Source of the DNA: an uncultured Williamsia sp.
GTDB taxonomy: Bacteria; Actinomycetota; Actinomycetes; Mycobacteriales; Mycobacteriaceae
NCBI RefSeq assembly: GCF_947494875.1
Contig: NZ_CANLWM010000002.1
Location: 310,001-374,000 of the forward strand
DNA: 64,000 nt
Direction: 5' to 3'
Shown here: positions 1-8,752 of the stretch, piece after piece
Position numbering within the stretch: the first letter of the stretch is position 1
How the letters are laid out: every line of letters begins with the position of its first letter
Position numbers and translations under genes: made by a program
The notes under the pieces: generated by a model
Seen by the model: only the letters and a program-made list of their open reading frames with translations
Told to the model about the DNA's origin: nothing
The model's database searches: none

Positions 1-1094
1 GTGACGGTGAGGCCACGCGGATCGTCGTCGGCGAGGCCGAACGCGTCGGTCACCGTCCAAACCGCGACCGGGAAGCAGCTGTAGAGGTCCATCACCGCGA
101 TATCGTCCATGGACGCACCGGCGGTCTCGAGCGCGTGCCGCACCGCGGCGACCGTGGCGGGGCTTCGGGACAGGTCCGGTCGCTCGAGGAGGGGCCGCTC
201 GCGGAGATCGGCGTGGCCGTGCAGGAACACCCACCGAGACGGGTCGATGCCCAGTCGGCGTGCTGCGCCGACGGAGGTGATGACGCACGCCGCACCCTGG
301 TTGATCTGGTCGCGGGCGACGAGGAACCGCAGGTAGGGCTCGGCGACGGGACGGTTGCGGTCGGTGCGGGTGGCGACCTCGTCGACCGTGCGCGCGGTCG
401 GGGCCGCGGAATGCGGATTGCTCTCCGCGACAACGCTCATCGGGGCGAACAGGCCCGCCATCGCCCGCACGTAGGACGGTCGGTCCAGCCCGAGACGGTG
501 CCGGCGGGCGTTCTCGAGCATCCCGTACTGGGCGGGCGCGTTGGTGAGGCCGTGCAGCACGTTCTCCCGTGTGTTCACCAGGTGCGTTCCGCGGCCGCGG
601 TCGTCGACCGGTCCGGCGTCGACGGTCTCGGCGAAGTCCGGGACCTCGCCGGCAGCACCGGCACCGCGGCTGAAGTGGCGCGTCGTCGAGGTGACGTCGG
701 CACCGAACACGACCGCGACCTGAGATGTCCCCGCCCCGATGCGCCCACACATCTCGGTGATGAGGCTCTGCGGCGTCTGCCCGCCGAGCGCGTCGTAGAC
801 GACGTGGGTCGGTTCGGCACCGACACGGCGCAGCACCGCCCACGGGTAGTCGGTCGGGGCACCGAGCGGGGCGCCAAATCCCATGGCCTCGAACGACCGC
901 GTCATGGCCGCCGTGTCGACGGCGTCGGCAAGAGCCGCCGCGTCGGCCCCCGTGTCCGCGAGCGCTGCCAGCACTGCGTCGGCCGCCATCTGCGCCTCGG
1001 ACCGGGCCGCGTAGTCGGGGTCGTCGATGCGTTCCGACGCCTCACCCACACCCACCAGCACCGGCGTGGACGGGTCGAGATCGTCGCAGGTCAT
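1..1094 (-). CDS. Thiolase-like acetyl-CoA acetyltransferase (3' end off window)
   Basis: The protein opens MTCDDLDPSTPVLVGVGEAS and continues for about 364 residues before running off the left edge, so its C-terminus is missing. The N-terminal pattern of a thiolase fold (PVLVGVGEAS, later GAGTSQVAVVFGADV and DQINQGAACVITS) matches the atypical thiolase/lipid-transfer family of mycolata, which acts on acyl-CoA or sterol side chains. The ATG at 1094 is the first in-frame start. A TTGACA-like hexamer lies about 30 bases upstream (1125-1130). The genes behind it on the same strand (DUF7064-like and phosphotransferase) suggest a lipid-modification cluster. The substrate cannot be told from sequence. 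Confidence 0.72.
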   Translation of the reverse strand, partial: MTCDDLDPSTPVLVGVGEASERIDDPDYAARSEAQMAADAVLAALADTGADAAALADAVDTAAMTRSFEAMGFGAPLGAPTDYPWAVLRRVGAEPTHVVYDALGGQTPQSLITEMCGRIGAGTSQVAVVFGADVTSTTRHFSRGAGAAGEVPDFAETVDAGPVDDRGRGTHLVNTRENVLHGLTNAPAQYGMLENARRHRLGLDRPSYVRAMAGLFAPMSVVAESNPHSAAPTARTVDEVATRTDRNRPVAEPYLRFLVARDQINQGAACVITSVGAARRLGIDPSRWVFLHGHADLRERPLLERPDLSRSPATVAAVRHALETAGASMDDIAVMDLYSCFPVAVWTVTDAFGLADDDPRGLTV

Positions 1095-1255
1095 CGCCTC
1101 ATGATCGGCGAAAACGAGAACACGTGTCAATTCCGACGTCACCGGCGACGGGCTGGACACCACGCGACGACGCCGTCACGACCGCCGCGCGACTCGATGT
1201 CACCGACGGGGGCCGCGGTGACGGGACTCGTCGACTCCGTCGCCGCGGCCTTCGT

Positions 1256-2353
1256 TCAGAACCAGTCGGAGAACCCCGACGGGTCGTGACGTCCGAGACA
1301 GGCGTGTTCGAACATGCCCACACCGCGCCGGGTGGCGCCGTTCTCGGTCCACGTCACTGCCGGGACGTGATCGGAGACGCCGAACGGGATCCGTCCGGCC
1401 ACGGCGGGATCGGCGAGATCGTAGGTCCGGCGCTCGACGAAACCCTCGCCGCACCAGAGACCGTGGGTCCAGTCCGGGTCGCCACCGTAGCCGCCTCCGA
1501 TGTGCAGCGCGGTGGGCAGCAGGGAGGTGACGTCGATGCGGATCTCGCCCGCTCCCGACCGCGTCGTCACGACCGCCGACTCCGGGATCCGCGCACCGTC
1601 GCGGTAGGTGATCACGACGTCCGGACTCCGCAACTGTTCTCGACGACCGTCGGGCCAGATGCGCACGGCGTCGTCGAGTGTCCGGGAGCCGTCGGGCTCC
1701 TCCTGGATCACCATCACCACACCGAAGTCGTCGAAGGCGAGCGGCAGGTACATCCACCACATCCCCTCGAACGGCGGATCCGCCGGCCGCCCGGCCGGTT
1801 CCGCCTCGCCGATCGGACGGATCCCCCACGAGCGGTCGCGTGTCCCCACCCACGACGACGGGTCGAACTCGATGCGGTCACCGTCGATCTCGAGCCCACC
1901 GGTCCAGGTGCCCACCTGTGCGAAGCGCTGCGCGTCGAGAGTGGTGCGGCTCCCTGCACGCAGGACATGCCGCTGTTCCTCGACGACGTCGAACGACCCG
2001 GTGAACGTGGCGTCGAGCGCGATGCCCTCGGTGAGCCCCAGCGAGACGTGCACCGACCGCAGTGGTTCCACGACGTCGAGGGCGAAGGGACCCACACCCT
2101 GCCGGAGGCGGTTGTGGCCGAACGCATCCGACACGTGGACCGCGGTCTGTTCGTCGCCGCGGTGCACCAGGACGAAGGCGTCGGTCACCCCGAGCACCGG
2201 GTAGTACCCCAACCCCATCACCACGAAGATGTCCCCGGACGAGTCGTGGGCATTGAAGTAGCACCGGTCGTAGAAGTTGCGGTCGGTGGTCGCGGGCAGT
2301 GCGATCGGCAGGGGCGCCTGGTGGACGGGGTACTCGTCGAGCGGTCCGATCAC
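1256..2353 (-). CDS. DUF7064-like conserved protein (lipocalin/CrtC-type beta fold)
   Basis: A 365-residue soluble protein with no signal peptide or membrane segment. It is rich in Trp, Tyr, Gly and beta-prone stretches (for example FEGMWWMYLPLAFDDFG and DWTHGLWCGEGF). This resembles the DUF7064/DUF7065 proteins that often sit beside APH-type phosphotransferases in actinomycetes, and it is distantly like carotenoid-hydratase beta sandwiches. The GTG start at 2353 is chosen because it overlaps the stop of the upstream phosphotransferase by 4 bases (GTGA), indicating translational coupling; the open frame extends further upstream but only antisense to that gene. No catalytic residues can be assigned. 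Function unknown, probably in lipid or acyl-CoA metabolism. Confidence 0.7.
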   Translation of the reverse strand: MIGPLDEYPVHQAPLPIALPATTDRNFYDRCYFNAHDSSGDIFVVMGLGYYPVLGVTDAFVLVHRGDEQTAVHVSDAFGHNRLRQGVGPFALDVVEPLRSVHVSLGLTEGIALDATFTGSFDVVEEQRHVLRAGSRTTLDAQRFAQVGTWTGGLEIDGDRIEFDPSSWVGTRDRSWGIRPIGEAEPAGRPADPPFEGMWWMYLPLAFDDFGVVMVIQEEPDGSRTLDDAVRIWPDGRREQLRSPDVVITYRDGARIPESAVVTTRSGAGEIRIDVTSLLPTALHIGGGYGGDPDWTHGLWCGEGFVERRTYDLADPAVAGRIPFGVSDHVPAVTWTENGATRRGVGMFEHACLGRHDPSGFSDWF

Positions 2354-3483
2354 GATGCGTCTCCGAGCAGTTCGTCGATGAGCGGGTTGTGCAGGAGGTT
2401 CTCCTCGACGTCGGCGCCGGCCGGCAACTCGCCGAAGCGGATACGACGGGCGGTGACGCGCATGAGGATGGCCGACCACGCGACCGCGCACCACACGTGG
2501 AACCACCGCAGATCACCGACCTGCACACCCGTCGCGTCCTCGTAGGTGGCGACGACGTCGGCCTCGCGCAACGTGTCGGGCAGTCCGGGCAGACCCATCG
2601 ATTCGGTGATCGACTGGAACACGCGGTGCGCGAACACGATCCACGCGAGGTCGAACTCGCGGGGCCCGAGAGCGGCCATCTCCCAGTCGAGGACGCCCAC
2701 CGGGCTGAAGTCGCGGTAGATGACATTGCCGATGCGTGCGTCACCCCAGCAGAGGACGGGCTCGGCGGCCGCCGCGCCGCCGGGGACGTTGTCGTGGAGC
2801 CACGCGAGGGCGCGGTCGGCGCGAGCCGACGGACCGACCTCGTCGCGCGCGAAGCCGTACCACTCGTCGAGCCAGGACAGCTGTCGGTGCAGGGGCGTCT
2901 TCCCAGGCGTGCGGCGGTCGAGGAAGCCGAACACCGACGCGGCGTCGGGGATCGAGTGCAGGGCCGCGATGGTGCGCACCGTCGCGCGCTGCGCGTCCGC
3001 ACGACGCTCTGCGGGCGCGTCGGCGAACCAGTTGTCGCCGAACGTGTACGGCAGCACGTCGGGCGGGATGACGCCGTCGATGTGCTCCATCACCAGGAAG
3101 GGCACTCCCAGCACCGATCCGGTCGGCTCGATCCCGCGGACCACCGGCACCGGGACGTCGGTCAGGTCACGCACCAGACGCATCGCCTCGTACTGGTGGT
3201 CGAGGCGGTACTCGGTGAACACCGGGACGTCCTGCGCCGTCGGCGCGAGCCGCATCACCAGCCGCTCGGGGTCGGCCGCTCCCGGCCATGCCGCGGTCAT
3301 CGCCACGGTCTCCGACGACTGACCGTTCTTCTCGATCGCGTCGGAGAGGACCACCGTCGGAGCGCCACCGCGGTCGGGTTCGCGATCCGCCAGCCAGTCG
3401 GCGACCACCGCAGGCAGTGCCTCGAGGTCGCGGCTCGAGTGCTGCAGCGAGGTGATGTCGGGCGGGGTGGGGTTGTCGGTCAT
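2350..3483 (-). CDS. APH-family phosphotransferase (ACAD10-like kinase domain)
   Basis: A 377-residue protein of the aminoglycoside-phosphotransferase/choline-kinase fold. The nucleotide part carries VMRLAP near residue 80. The catalytic loop CWGDARIGN has Asp248 and Asn253, and the metal-binding DWE follows at Asp266. These fit the ACAD10-type small-molecule kinases that in mycolata accompany acyl-CoA enzymes, rather than antibiotic resistance kinases. The ATG at 3483 is preferred over a GTG at 3489 because GAGAGCAGG precedes it at good spacing. It is divergent from the TetR gene with only 39 bases between starts and is probably repressed by it. Confidence 0.8.
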   Translation of the reverse strand: MTDNPTPPDITSLQHSSRDLEALPAVVADWLADREPDRGGAPTVVLSDAIEKNGQSSETVAMTAAWPGAADPERLVMRLAPTAQDVPVFTEYRLDHQYEAMRLVRDLTDVPVPVVRGIEPTGSVLGVPFLVMEHIDGVIPPDVLPYTFGDNWFADAPAERRADAQRATVRTIAALHSIPDAASVFGFLDRRTPGKTPLHRQLSWLDEWYGFARDEVGPSARADRALAWLHDNVPGGAAAAEPVLCWGDARIGNVIYRDFSPVGVLDWEMAALGPREFDLAWIVFAHRVFQSITESMGLPGLPDTLREADVVATYEDATGVQVGDLRWFHVWCAVAWSAILMRVTARRIRFGELPAGADVEENLLHNPLIDELLGDAS

Positions 3484-3503
3484 GCGCACCTGCTCTCGTA
3501 TTC

Positions 3504-3520
3504 CGCTACCGTGGGTAGCG
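3504..3520. promoter_or_regulatory. Probable TetR operator (7-bp inverted repeat)
   Basis: CGCTACC-GTG-GGTAGCG is a perfect 7-bp inverted repeat with a 3-base centre. It lies 3 bases before the TetR ATG and 21 bases before the phosphotransferase start. Position and symmetry are those of an operator that lets the regulator control both itself and the divergent lipid cluster. The palindrome is seen directly; binding is inferred. Confidence 0.65.
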
Positions 3521-3522
3521 TT

Positions 3523-4128
3523 ATGACAGCACAGTCACCCCTCCCCGCGGGCCGGAACGGGACACGCGGCCGCCCCCGGGACGCGGCGATCGACGACGCC
3601 GTCCTGCAGGCCACCCGCGACCTCCTCGTCGAGGAGGGCTACGGGGCCGTCACGATGAACGCCGTCGCCCGTCGTGCCGGCACGACGAAGACCGCGCTCT
3701 ACCGGCGCTGGGCGTCGAAGACGGAGCTCCTGCACGAGGCGGTGCTCCCCAGCGGGGTGGAGGGGATCGCCGCCCTCGACGCCGATCCGCGGACGGCGGT
3801 CGAGCAGATGCTGCGCTGGACGCGCGACCGGTTCACCGAGCCCGCGATGCGCGCCGCGCTGCCCGGGATCATCGTGGATCTGCGCACGGACCCGGCGCTC
3901 GCAGGTCGCGTCCTGGAGCGCTTCGCGCCGACGTTCGCCGTGCTCGACGCCCATCTCGCCGACGCCCGCCGGCGCGGATCGATCACGACGGCCGCCGACC
4001 CGATGACGGTGTCGCAGGTGATCGGCGGGGCCGTCATCGTCGCCCTCCTGATCGACCCGTACGCGCGTCTCGACGACGACTGGCTGCGTCGCACGGCAGA
4101 TCTCCTGGGATCGGGCATATCTCGCTGA
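3523..4128 (+). CDS. TetR/AcrR-family transcriptional regulator
   Basis: A 201-residue regulator. Residues 18-65 form the TetR helix-turn-helix (AIDDAVLQATRDLLVEEGYG, then VARRAGTTKTALYRRWASK). The rest is an all-helical ligand domain ending in LLDPYARLDDDW-like helices, of the TetR_C_11 kind. The true start is the ATG at 3523; the open frame extends far upstream only as a shadow of the opposite gene. It is divergent from the phosphotransferase and DUF7064 genes, and its palindromic site is in the intergenic gap. The likely role is local repressor of that cluster, responding to a fatty-acyl or sterol ligand (inference). Confidence 0.88.
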   Translation: MTAQSPLPAGRNGTRGRPRDAAIDDAVLQATRDLLVEEGYGAVTMNAVARRAGTTKTALYRRWASKTELLHEAVLPSGVEGIAALDADPRTAVEQMLRWTRDRFTEPAMRAALPGIIVDLRTDPALAGRVLERFAPTFAVLDAHLADARRRGSITTAADPMTVSQVIGGAVIVALLIDPYARLDDDWLRRTADLLGSGISR

Positions 4129-4129
4129 C

Positions 4130-4159
4130 ATTCACTTCAGTGAATTATCTGTGTAAAAT
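4130..4159 (+). promoter_or_regulatory. Promoter with palindromic operator for the glycoside hydrolase
   Basis: TTCACT (4131-4136) and TAAAAT (4154-4159) are separated by exactly 17 bases, giving a good SigA-type promoter in an unusually AT-rich patch. The -35 region is inside a 16-bp perfect palindrome, ATTCACTTCAGTGAAT (4130-4145), which could be a repressor site blocking the promoter. Transcription would start near 4166, leaving a leader of about 60 bases before the GTG at 4225. Confidence 0.5.
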
Positions 4160-4224
4160 GAAACGCTCTCGTGGAGCGAACGCGAGTACCGGGTACACCC
4201 TCGGGGGGTGGAACGGAGAACATC

Positions 4225-5766
4225 GTGCACCAGGCACGAACTCGCACTCGGTGGCCGCTGGCCACCCGGATCGTCACCGCCGCAACAGTTTTGGCGAGCA
4301 TCGCCGGAGTCGTGGGAGTGGTCGCACTGGCCCCTCCGAGCGGCCAGATGTCGGTGATGCCGGTCGCCGCGATCGTCGATTCACCGGACACGGTGGGGAT
4401 CTCTGACACCGATCTCTACTGGGACGGCAACGACCCGGCGTCGGTGAACCAAGCCCTCGATCGCATGCAGGCGCTCGGCGTCCAGAACATCCGGATCGGT
4501 GTGCCGTGGGCCGGCGTGGAACCCGCCGACGGCTACTACGACTGGAGCAGCGTCGACGCGATGGTGAACGCCGCCGACGCCCGCGGCATGGGTGTGCTCG
4601 CCGTGGTCAGCACCTCGCCGACCTGGACGCGCGGTGCGAACACCACCGTCTACGCGCCCCCATCCGACCCGAACGCCTACGCCGCGTTCCTCCGAACACT
4701 CTCGTCGCGGTACGCCGGGAAGATCGGTGCGTACGAGGTCTGGAATGAACCGAACTACTACGTCGCGTACTCGCCCGCACCGGACGCTGCGGGTTACACC
4801 GCGCTCCTCAAGGCCGCCTACCCCGCGATCAAAGCCGGTGACCCGAACGCCGAGGTGATCGGCGGAGTGCTGGGATCGACGCTCACCTGGGGGACGTACA
4901 CCGAGAACCCGGTCGACTACGTCCAGCAGATGTACGCCGCCGGCGCGGCGGGTTCCTTCGACGCGCTCTCGTTCCACCCGTATCAGAACACCCTGATGTT
5001 CTCGCAGGGTCCGAGCGTGAGCACGGAGTCGCCGCTCAGCCAGCTCACCCGCATCCGCGACCTCATGTCCGCGAATGGCGATGCGAGCAAGGAGATCTGG
5101 GCGTCGGAGTACGGATTGCCCACCGGCACAGTGGGTGATCAGAACCAGGCGTCGTTCATCGGCGACTTCCTGAACACCTGGAGCACACTCCCCTACGCCG
5201 GGCCGGCGTTCCTCTACACCCTCGACGACCGGAACTCGGCGGACACGACCGATCCCGAGAACACCTTCGGGGTCTACCGCGACGACGGCACGGCCAAGCC
5301 CGCGGCGTCGGTGATCGCGCAGTTCATCGCGACCCACCCGACGTCGTCGTCGACCGCGGCACGGAAGGTCGCGCTGGTGTCCTCGGCCAGCAGCACCCCG
5401 CCGACGACGGGTACCGACTCGACCGCCGCCGCGACGACCACGACCGAACCGACCACGGCGGCACCGACCACGGCAGGCTCACCCACCGCAGCGGGCGACA
5501 CGACCGCGGCACCGACGACCACCGCCGACGCCACGGCGTCACCCACCGCGACCACCTCGGTCACGCCCGCGGCGACGACCACGGCACCGGCCGACGCCAC
5601 AGCCGCCGCGGACACGACGACACCCGAGGCGGCGACGGCAGCCGCGGCGACCGTACCGGCGTCGACGTCCGCGACGCCGACCACCCCGTCGGCGACCACG
5701 GCGGACCCGACCACCGCGACGCAGACCACGTCCGAGCAGACCACGGCCACCACCCCGGCCCCCTGA
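4225..5766 (+). CDS. Secreted clan GH-A glycoside hydrolase with Thr/Ala-rich tail
   Basis: A 513-residue exported enzyme. Residues 14-37 form a signal sequence or anchor. Residues 60-375 are a TIM-barrel glycosidase of clan GH-A (GH5/GH39-like). The acid/base Glu175 lies in EVWNEPNYY and the probable nucleophile Glu295 in IWASEYGLPTG; LSFHPYQ precedes the second. Residues 385-513 are almost only Thr, Ala, Ser and Pro, a low-complexity tail typical of surface-exposed, possibly mannosylated proteins. The GTG at 4225 is chosen for ACGGAGAA just upstream. Mycolata use such enzymes on cell-wall or host glycans, but the substrate is not visible. It stands alone under its own AT-rich promoter. Confidence 0.82.
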   Translation: MHQARTRTRWPLATRIVTAATVLASIAGVVGVVALAPPSGQMSVMPVAAIVDSPDTVGISDTDLYWDGNDPASVNQALDRMQALGVQNIRIGVPWAGVEPADGYYDWSSVDAMVNAADARGMGVLAVVSTSPTWTRGANTTVYAPPSDPNAYAAFLRTLSSRYAGKIGAYEVWNEPNYYVAYSPAPDAAGYTALLKAAYPAIKAGDPNAEVIGGVLGSTLTWGTYTENPVDYVQQMYAAGAAGSFDALSFHPYQNTLMFSQGPSVSTESPLSQLTRIRDLMSANGDASKEIWASEYGLPTGTVGDQNQASFIGDFLNTWSTLPYAGPAFLYTLDDRNSADTTDPENTFGVYRDDGTAKPAASVIAQFIATHPTSSSTAARKVALVSSASSTPPTTGTDSTAAATTTTEPTTAAPTTAGSPTAAGDTTAAPTTTADATASPTATTSVTPAATTTAPADATAAADTTTPEAATAAAATVPASTSATPTTPSATTADPTTATQTTSEQTTATTPAP

Positions 5767-5818
5767 TCGCGACGTCGTACGCCGCCCGCGATCGGGTCCG
5801 GACATCTAGAGTCCTGCC

Positions 5819-7246
5819 ATGACGACGTCGCTCGGCAGTCAGGCGCTACGCCGCAAACCCGTGACCGGGCCGGTCGACTCCGGCGAGGGCGGTGCGCGGC
5901 TGACGCGCAGCATCAGCACGTTCCAGCTGACGATGTTCGGCGTCGGGTCCACCATCGGCACCGGCATCTTCTTCGTCATGGCCCAGGCTGTCCCCGACGC
6001 GGGACCCGCGGTGATCCTGTCGTTCGTCGTCGCCGGCATCGCGGCGGGCCTCGCTGCTCTCTGCTACGCGGAGATGGCGTCGACCGTGCCCGTGTCGGGA
6101 TCGACGTACTCCTATGCCTACGCCACGCTCGGCGAGCTCGTCGCGATGGGCGTCGCGGCATGCCTGCTGCTGGAGTACGGCGTGTCGACGGCGGCGGTCT
6201 CGGTCGGCTGGTCGGGATATCTGAACGAACTGCTGGCCAACGTCCTGCACGTCCGCCTGCCCGACGCCATCATCGCCGGCCCGTTCGACCCGAACCCCGG
6301 TGTCCTCAACCTGCCGGCGGTGGTGCTGGTGGCCATGTGTGCGCTGCTGTTGATCCGGGGTGCCAGCGAGTCCGCCCGGGCCAACGCGATCATGGTCATC
6401 ATCAAGATCGCCGTGCTGGGCATGTTCGTGGCGATCGCGTTCACCGCGTTCGACTCCGACAACTTCTCGGACTTCCTGCCGTTCGGCGTGCACGGCATCA
6501 GCGTCGCGGCGGGCACCATCTTCTTCTCGTTCATCGGACTCGACGCGATCTCCACCGCCGGCGACGAGGTGAAGGACCCGCAACGCGCGATGCCGCGTGC
6601 TCTCATCGCGGCGCTGCTCGTGGTGATCACCGCCTACGTCCTCGTCGCGGCGTCGGCCATCGGCGCGCAGCCGTGGCAGGACTTCGCCTCGCAGACCGAG
6701 GCGGGCCTGTCGACGATCCTGCAGAAGGTGACGGGCAACCTCTGGCCGGCGACGATCCTCGCTGCCGGAGCGGTCATCTCGATCTTCTCGGTCACCCTCG
6801 TCACGATGTACGGGCAGACCCGCATCCTGTTCGCGATGGCCCGCGACGGCATGCTGCCCCGGTGGTTCGCCCGCGTGAGCCCGCGGACCCAGACCCCGGT
6901 CAACAACACCCTCGTCGTGGCGGTGGTGGTGGGACTCCTCGCCGCCTTCATCCCGCTCGACAAGCTCGCGGACATGGTCTCCATCGGCACCCTCACCGCG
7001 TTCATCGTCGTGTCGCTGGGCGTGATCATCCTGCGGCGCACCAGGCCCGACCTCCCGCGCGGGTTCAAGGTCCCCGGGTATCCCGTCACCCCGGTGCTCT
7101 CGATCGCCGCCTGCATCTACGTCCTGTCCGGCCTGCACTGGTACACGTGGCTGTGGTTCGCGCTGTGGGTGGGAGTCGTCATCGGCTTCTACCTGGTGTG
7201 GGGTCGGCATCACAGCCTGCTGGGCGGGGAGAAGGCAACGCCGTGA
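5819..7246 (+). CDS. APC-superfamily amino acid permease (CAT type)
   Basis: A 475-residue membrane protein with about twelve hydrophobic helices. The first helix holds the APC signature FGVGSTIGTGIFFVMAQ, and helix 6 carries FFSFIGLDAISTAGDEVKDP, both hallmarks of cationic amino acid transporters. The short basic N-terminus is cytoplasmic. The C-terminal bases overlap the next gene by 4 (GTGA), so the two are translationally coupled. It probably takes up arginine, lysine or another amino acid by proton symport; substrate specificity is not readable. Confidence 0.88.
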   Translation: MTTSLGSQALRRKPVTGPVDSGEGGARLTRSISTFQLTMFGVGSTIGTGIFFVMAQAVPDAGPAVILSFVVAGIAAGLAALCYAEMASTVPVSGSTYSYAYATLGELVAMGVAACLLLEYGVSTAAVSVGWSGYLNELLANVLHVRLPDAIIAGPFDPNPGVLNLPAVVLVAMCALLLIRGASESARANAIMVIIKIAVLGMFVAIAFTAFDSDNFSDFLPFGVHGISVAAGTIFFSFIGLDAISTAGDEVKDPQRAMPRALIAALLVVITAYVLVAASAIGAQPWQDFASQTEAGLSTILQKVTGNLWPATILAAGAVISIFSVTLVTMYGQTRILFAMARDGMLPRWFARVSPRTQTPVNNTLVVAVVVGLLAAFIPLDKLADMVSIGTLTAFIVVSLGVIILRRTRPDLPRGFKVPGYPVTPVLSIAACIYVLSGLHWYTWLWFALWVGVVIGFYLVWGRHHSLLGGEKATP

Positions 7247-8118
7247 CGGTGGTCGTCGGCGTCCACCCGGATCGTGGTGCCGCGGACGCCCTCACACTGG
7301 CCGCGGCGCTCGCGTCGCGACTCCGCCAGCCCCTGGTGGTGACCACCGTGATCCCGACGCCGTGGACGACGCCGTCGATGGCGCGGGTGGACGCCGAATT
7401 CGACCAGTGGTCCCGCGAACTCGCCCAGCGCGCGGCCCGCGACGCCGCGGACATCCTGTCCCGGCTGCCCGCGCCGGTGGAGGTCTCCTACCGCGCAGTG
7501 CATCACAAGTCCGTGTCCGGCGGACTGCTGCAGGCCGTGGCCGAGACCGACGCCCACACCCTGGTCCTCGGATCCGCCGACGGTCCCGACGGTGAGGTCT
7601 CGCTCGGCTCGACAGGTGATCGCCTGCTCCACTCGTCGTCGGTGGCCATGGCGCTCAGCCCCCGCGGATACGCCGGTCGCGGAACCGGATTCCCACGGAT
7701 CACCTGCGCCTACGCGGGTACGCCGGACTCGCTGGCGGCGGTGCGCGCGGCGGTGTCACTCGCATCCCGGCTCGGCGTCGCGCTACGTGTCATCACCTTC
7801 GCGGTGCGCGGCCGCACCATGTACCCGCCGGAGGTGGGGTTGCACGCCGAGGATGCGGTCCTCGCGGCCCTGACCGAGCAGTCGCACGCAGCGCTCGACG
7901 CGCTGCGCCGCGACGGCACCATCCCGTCGACCGTCGAGACCAGGGTGGCGACCGGCGACTCGTGGCGCGACGCGCTCGCCGCCGCCGACCTGGCACCCAC
8001 CGAGCCCCTCGTCATCGGCACGTCACCGCGCGGTCAGATCCGACGGGTGTTCCTGGGGTCGCGTGCCGCCAAGATCGTGCGGTCCAGCCCCGTGCCCGTC
8101 GTCGTCCTCCCGGGCTGA
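7243..8118 (+). CDS. Tandem universal stress protein (UspA-like)
   Basis: A 291-residue protein made of two Usp domains, about residues 1-140 and 150-291. The second ends with the ATP-loop-like sequence GTSPRGQIRRVFLGSRAAKIV and then SPVPVVVLPG, the typical Usp finish. The first ends in GSTGDRLLHSSSVAMALSP, which is looser. The GTG at 7243 overlaps the permease stop, and an APC-permease/Usp pair is a recurrent arrangement in which the Usp probably tunes the transporter (inference). Confidence 0.86.
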   Translation: MTVVVGVHPDRGAADALTLAAALASRLRQPLVVTTVIPTPWTTPSMARVDAEFDQWSRELAQRAARDAADILSRLPAPVEVSYRAVHHKSVSGGLLQAVAETDAHTLVLGSADGPDGEVSLGSTGDRLLHSSSVAMALSPRGYAGRGTGFPRITCAYAGTPDSLAAVRAAVSLASRLGVALRVITFAVRGRTMYPPEVGLHAEDAVLAALTEQSHAALDALRRDGTIPSTVETRVATGDSWRDALAAADLAPTEPLVIGTSPRGQIRRVFLGSRAAKIVRSSPVPVVVLPG

Positions 8119-8121
8119 GCC

Positions 8122-8733
8122 GTGCGACTCTTCCTCTCGTCGTTGGGATTCGGTGATCACCCGGATGCGCTGGTGCGCACCGTCGGCGAGGGCGCGAAGA
8201 TCGGGGTGGTGGTCAACGCGGTCGACGACCGCCCCGCAAGCGACCGCGATCTCGCCGTCGAGGTCGAGTCCGACGAGATGGCCCGGCTGGGCCTGCGTCC
8301 CGCGCACCTCGACGTCCGCGATCCCGACGCCGTTCACCGCCTCGACGATCTCGACGCCCTGTGGGTGCGTGGCGGCAACACCTTCGTCCTGCGTGCAGCG
8401 TTCGCCGCCGCCGGCGCGGACGCCGTGGTCGTCGACCGGGTACGCGCCGGGGCCCTGATGTGGGCTGGGTACAGCGCCGGCGCCGCCGTCCTCTCCCCCG
8501 ACCTGCGCTACGTCGCCGAGGTCGACGACCCCTCCGCGGCGGGCATCTCGCCGGTGTCCACCGGCCTCGGTCTCCTCGACCGGCCCGTGGTACCGCACGT
8601 CGACGGCGCTTACGACGAGGCGCTGCGGTGCGCAGCTCTCAGCGACCGGCTGACCCGGGAAGGGATCGCGCACCACCGCATCGGCGACCGGGACGCCCTG
8701 ACCGTCGTCGACGGAGTGGTCACCCGGCTGTGA
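8122..8733 (+). CDS. Peptidase S51 (dipeptidase E-like)
   Basis: A 203-residue cytoplasmic peptidase of the PepE class. RGGNTF (residues 83-88) is the conserved oxyanion-region motif. The nucleophile Ser118 sits in WAGYSAGAAVL, and VVPHVDG supplies a candidate catalytic His159. The family cleaves Asp-X dipeptides. The GTG start at 8122 is 3 bases after the Usp stop, so it is part of the same transcript. No signal peptide. Confidence 0.85.
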   Translation: MRLFLSSLGFGDHPDALVRTVGEGAKIGVVVNAVDDRPASDRDLAVEVESDEMARLGLRPAHLDVRDPDAVHRLDDLDALWVRGGNTFVLRAAFAAAGADAVVVDRVRAGALMWAGYSAGAAVLSPDLRYVAEVDDPSAAGISPVSTGLGLLDRPVVPHVDGAYDEALRCAALSDRLTREGIAHHRIGDRDALTVVDGVVTRL

Positions 8734-8752
8734 CGCGCGCAGAATCGCCTGC

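Noticed and set aside
1100-1130. Promoter for the thiolase-like gene
   Set aside because: TTGACA is good but the -10 is poor (CGATCA or GATCAT) and only a few bases from the start codon; kept as a note only.
2299-3522. Upstream extension of the TetR frame
   Set aside because: Opposes the phosphotransferase gene; the TetR domain and operator place the start at 3523.
4137-4409. 90-codon minus-strand frame over the hydrolase promoter
   Set aside because: Overlaps a promoter and signal-peptide region, no ribosome site, no similarity recognised.
5846-7213. 455-codon minus-strand frame opposite the permease
   Set aside because: Arg/His/Asp-rich shadow of the permease frame.
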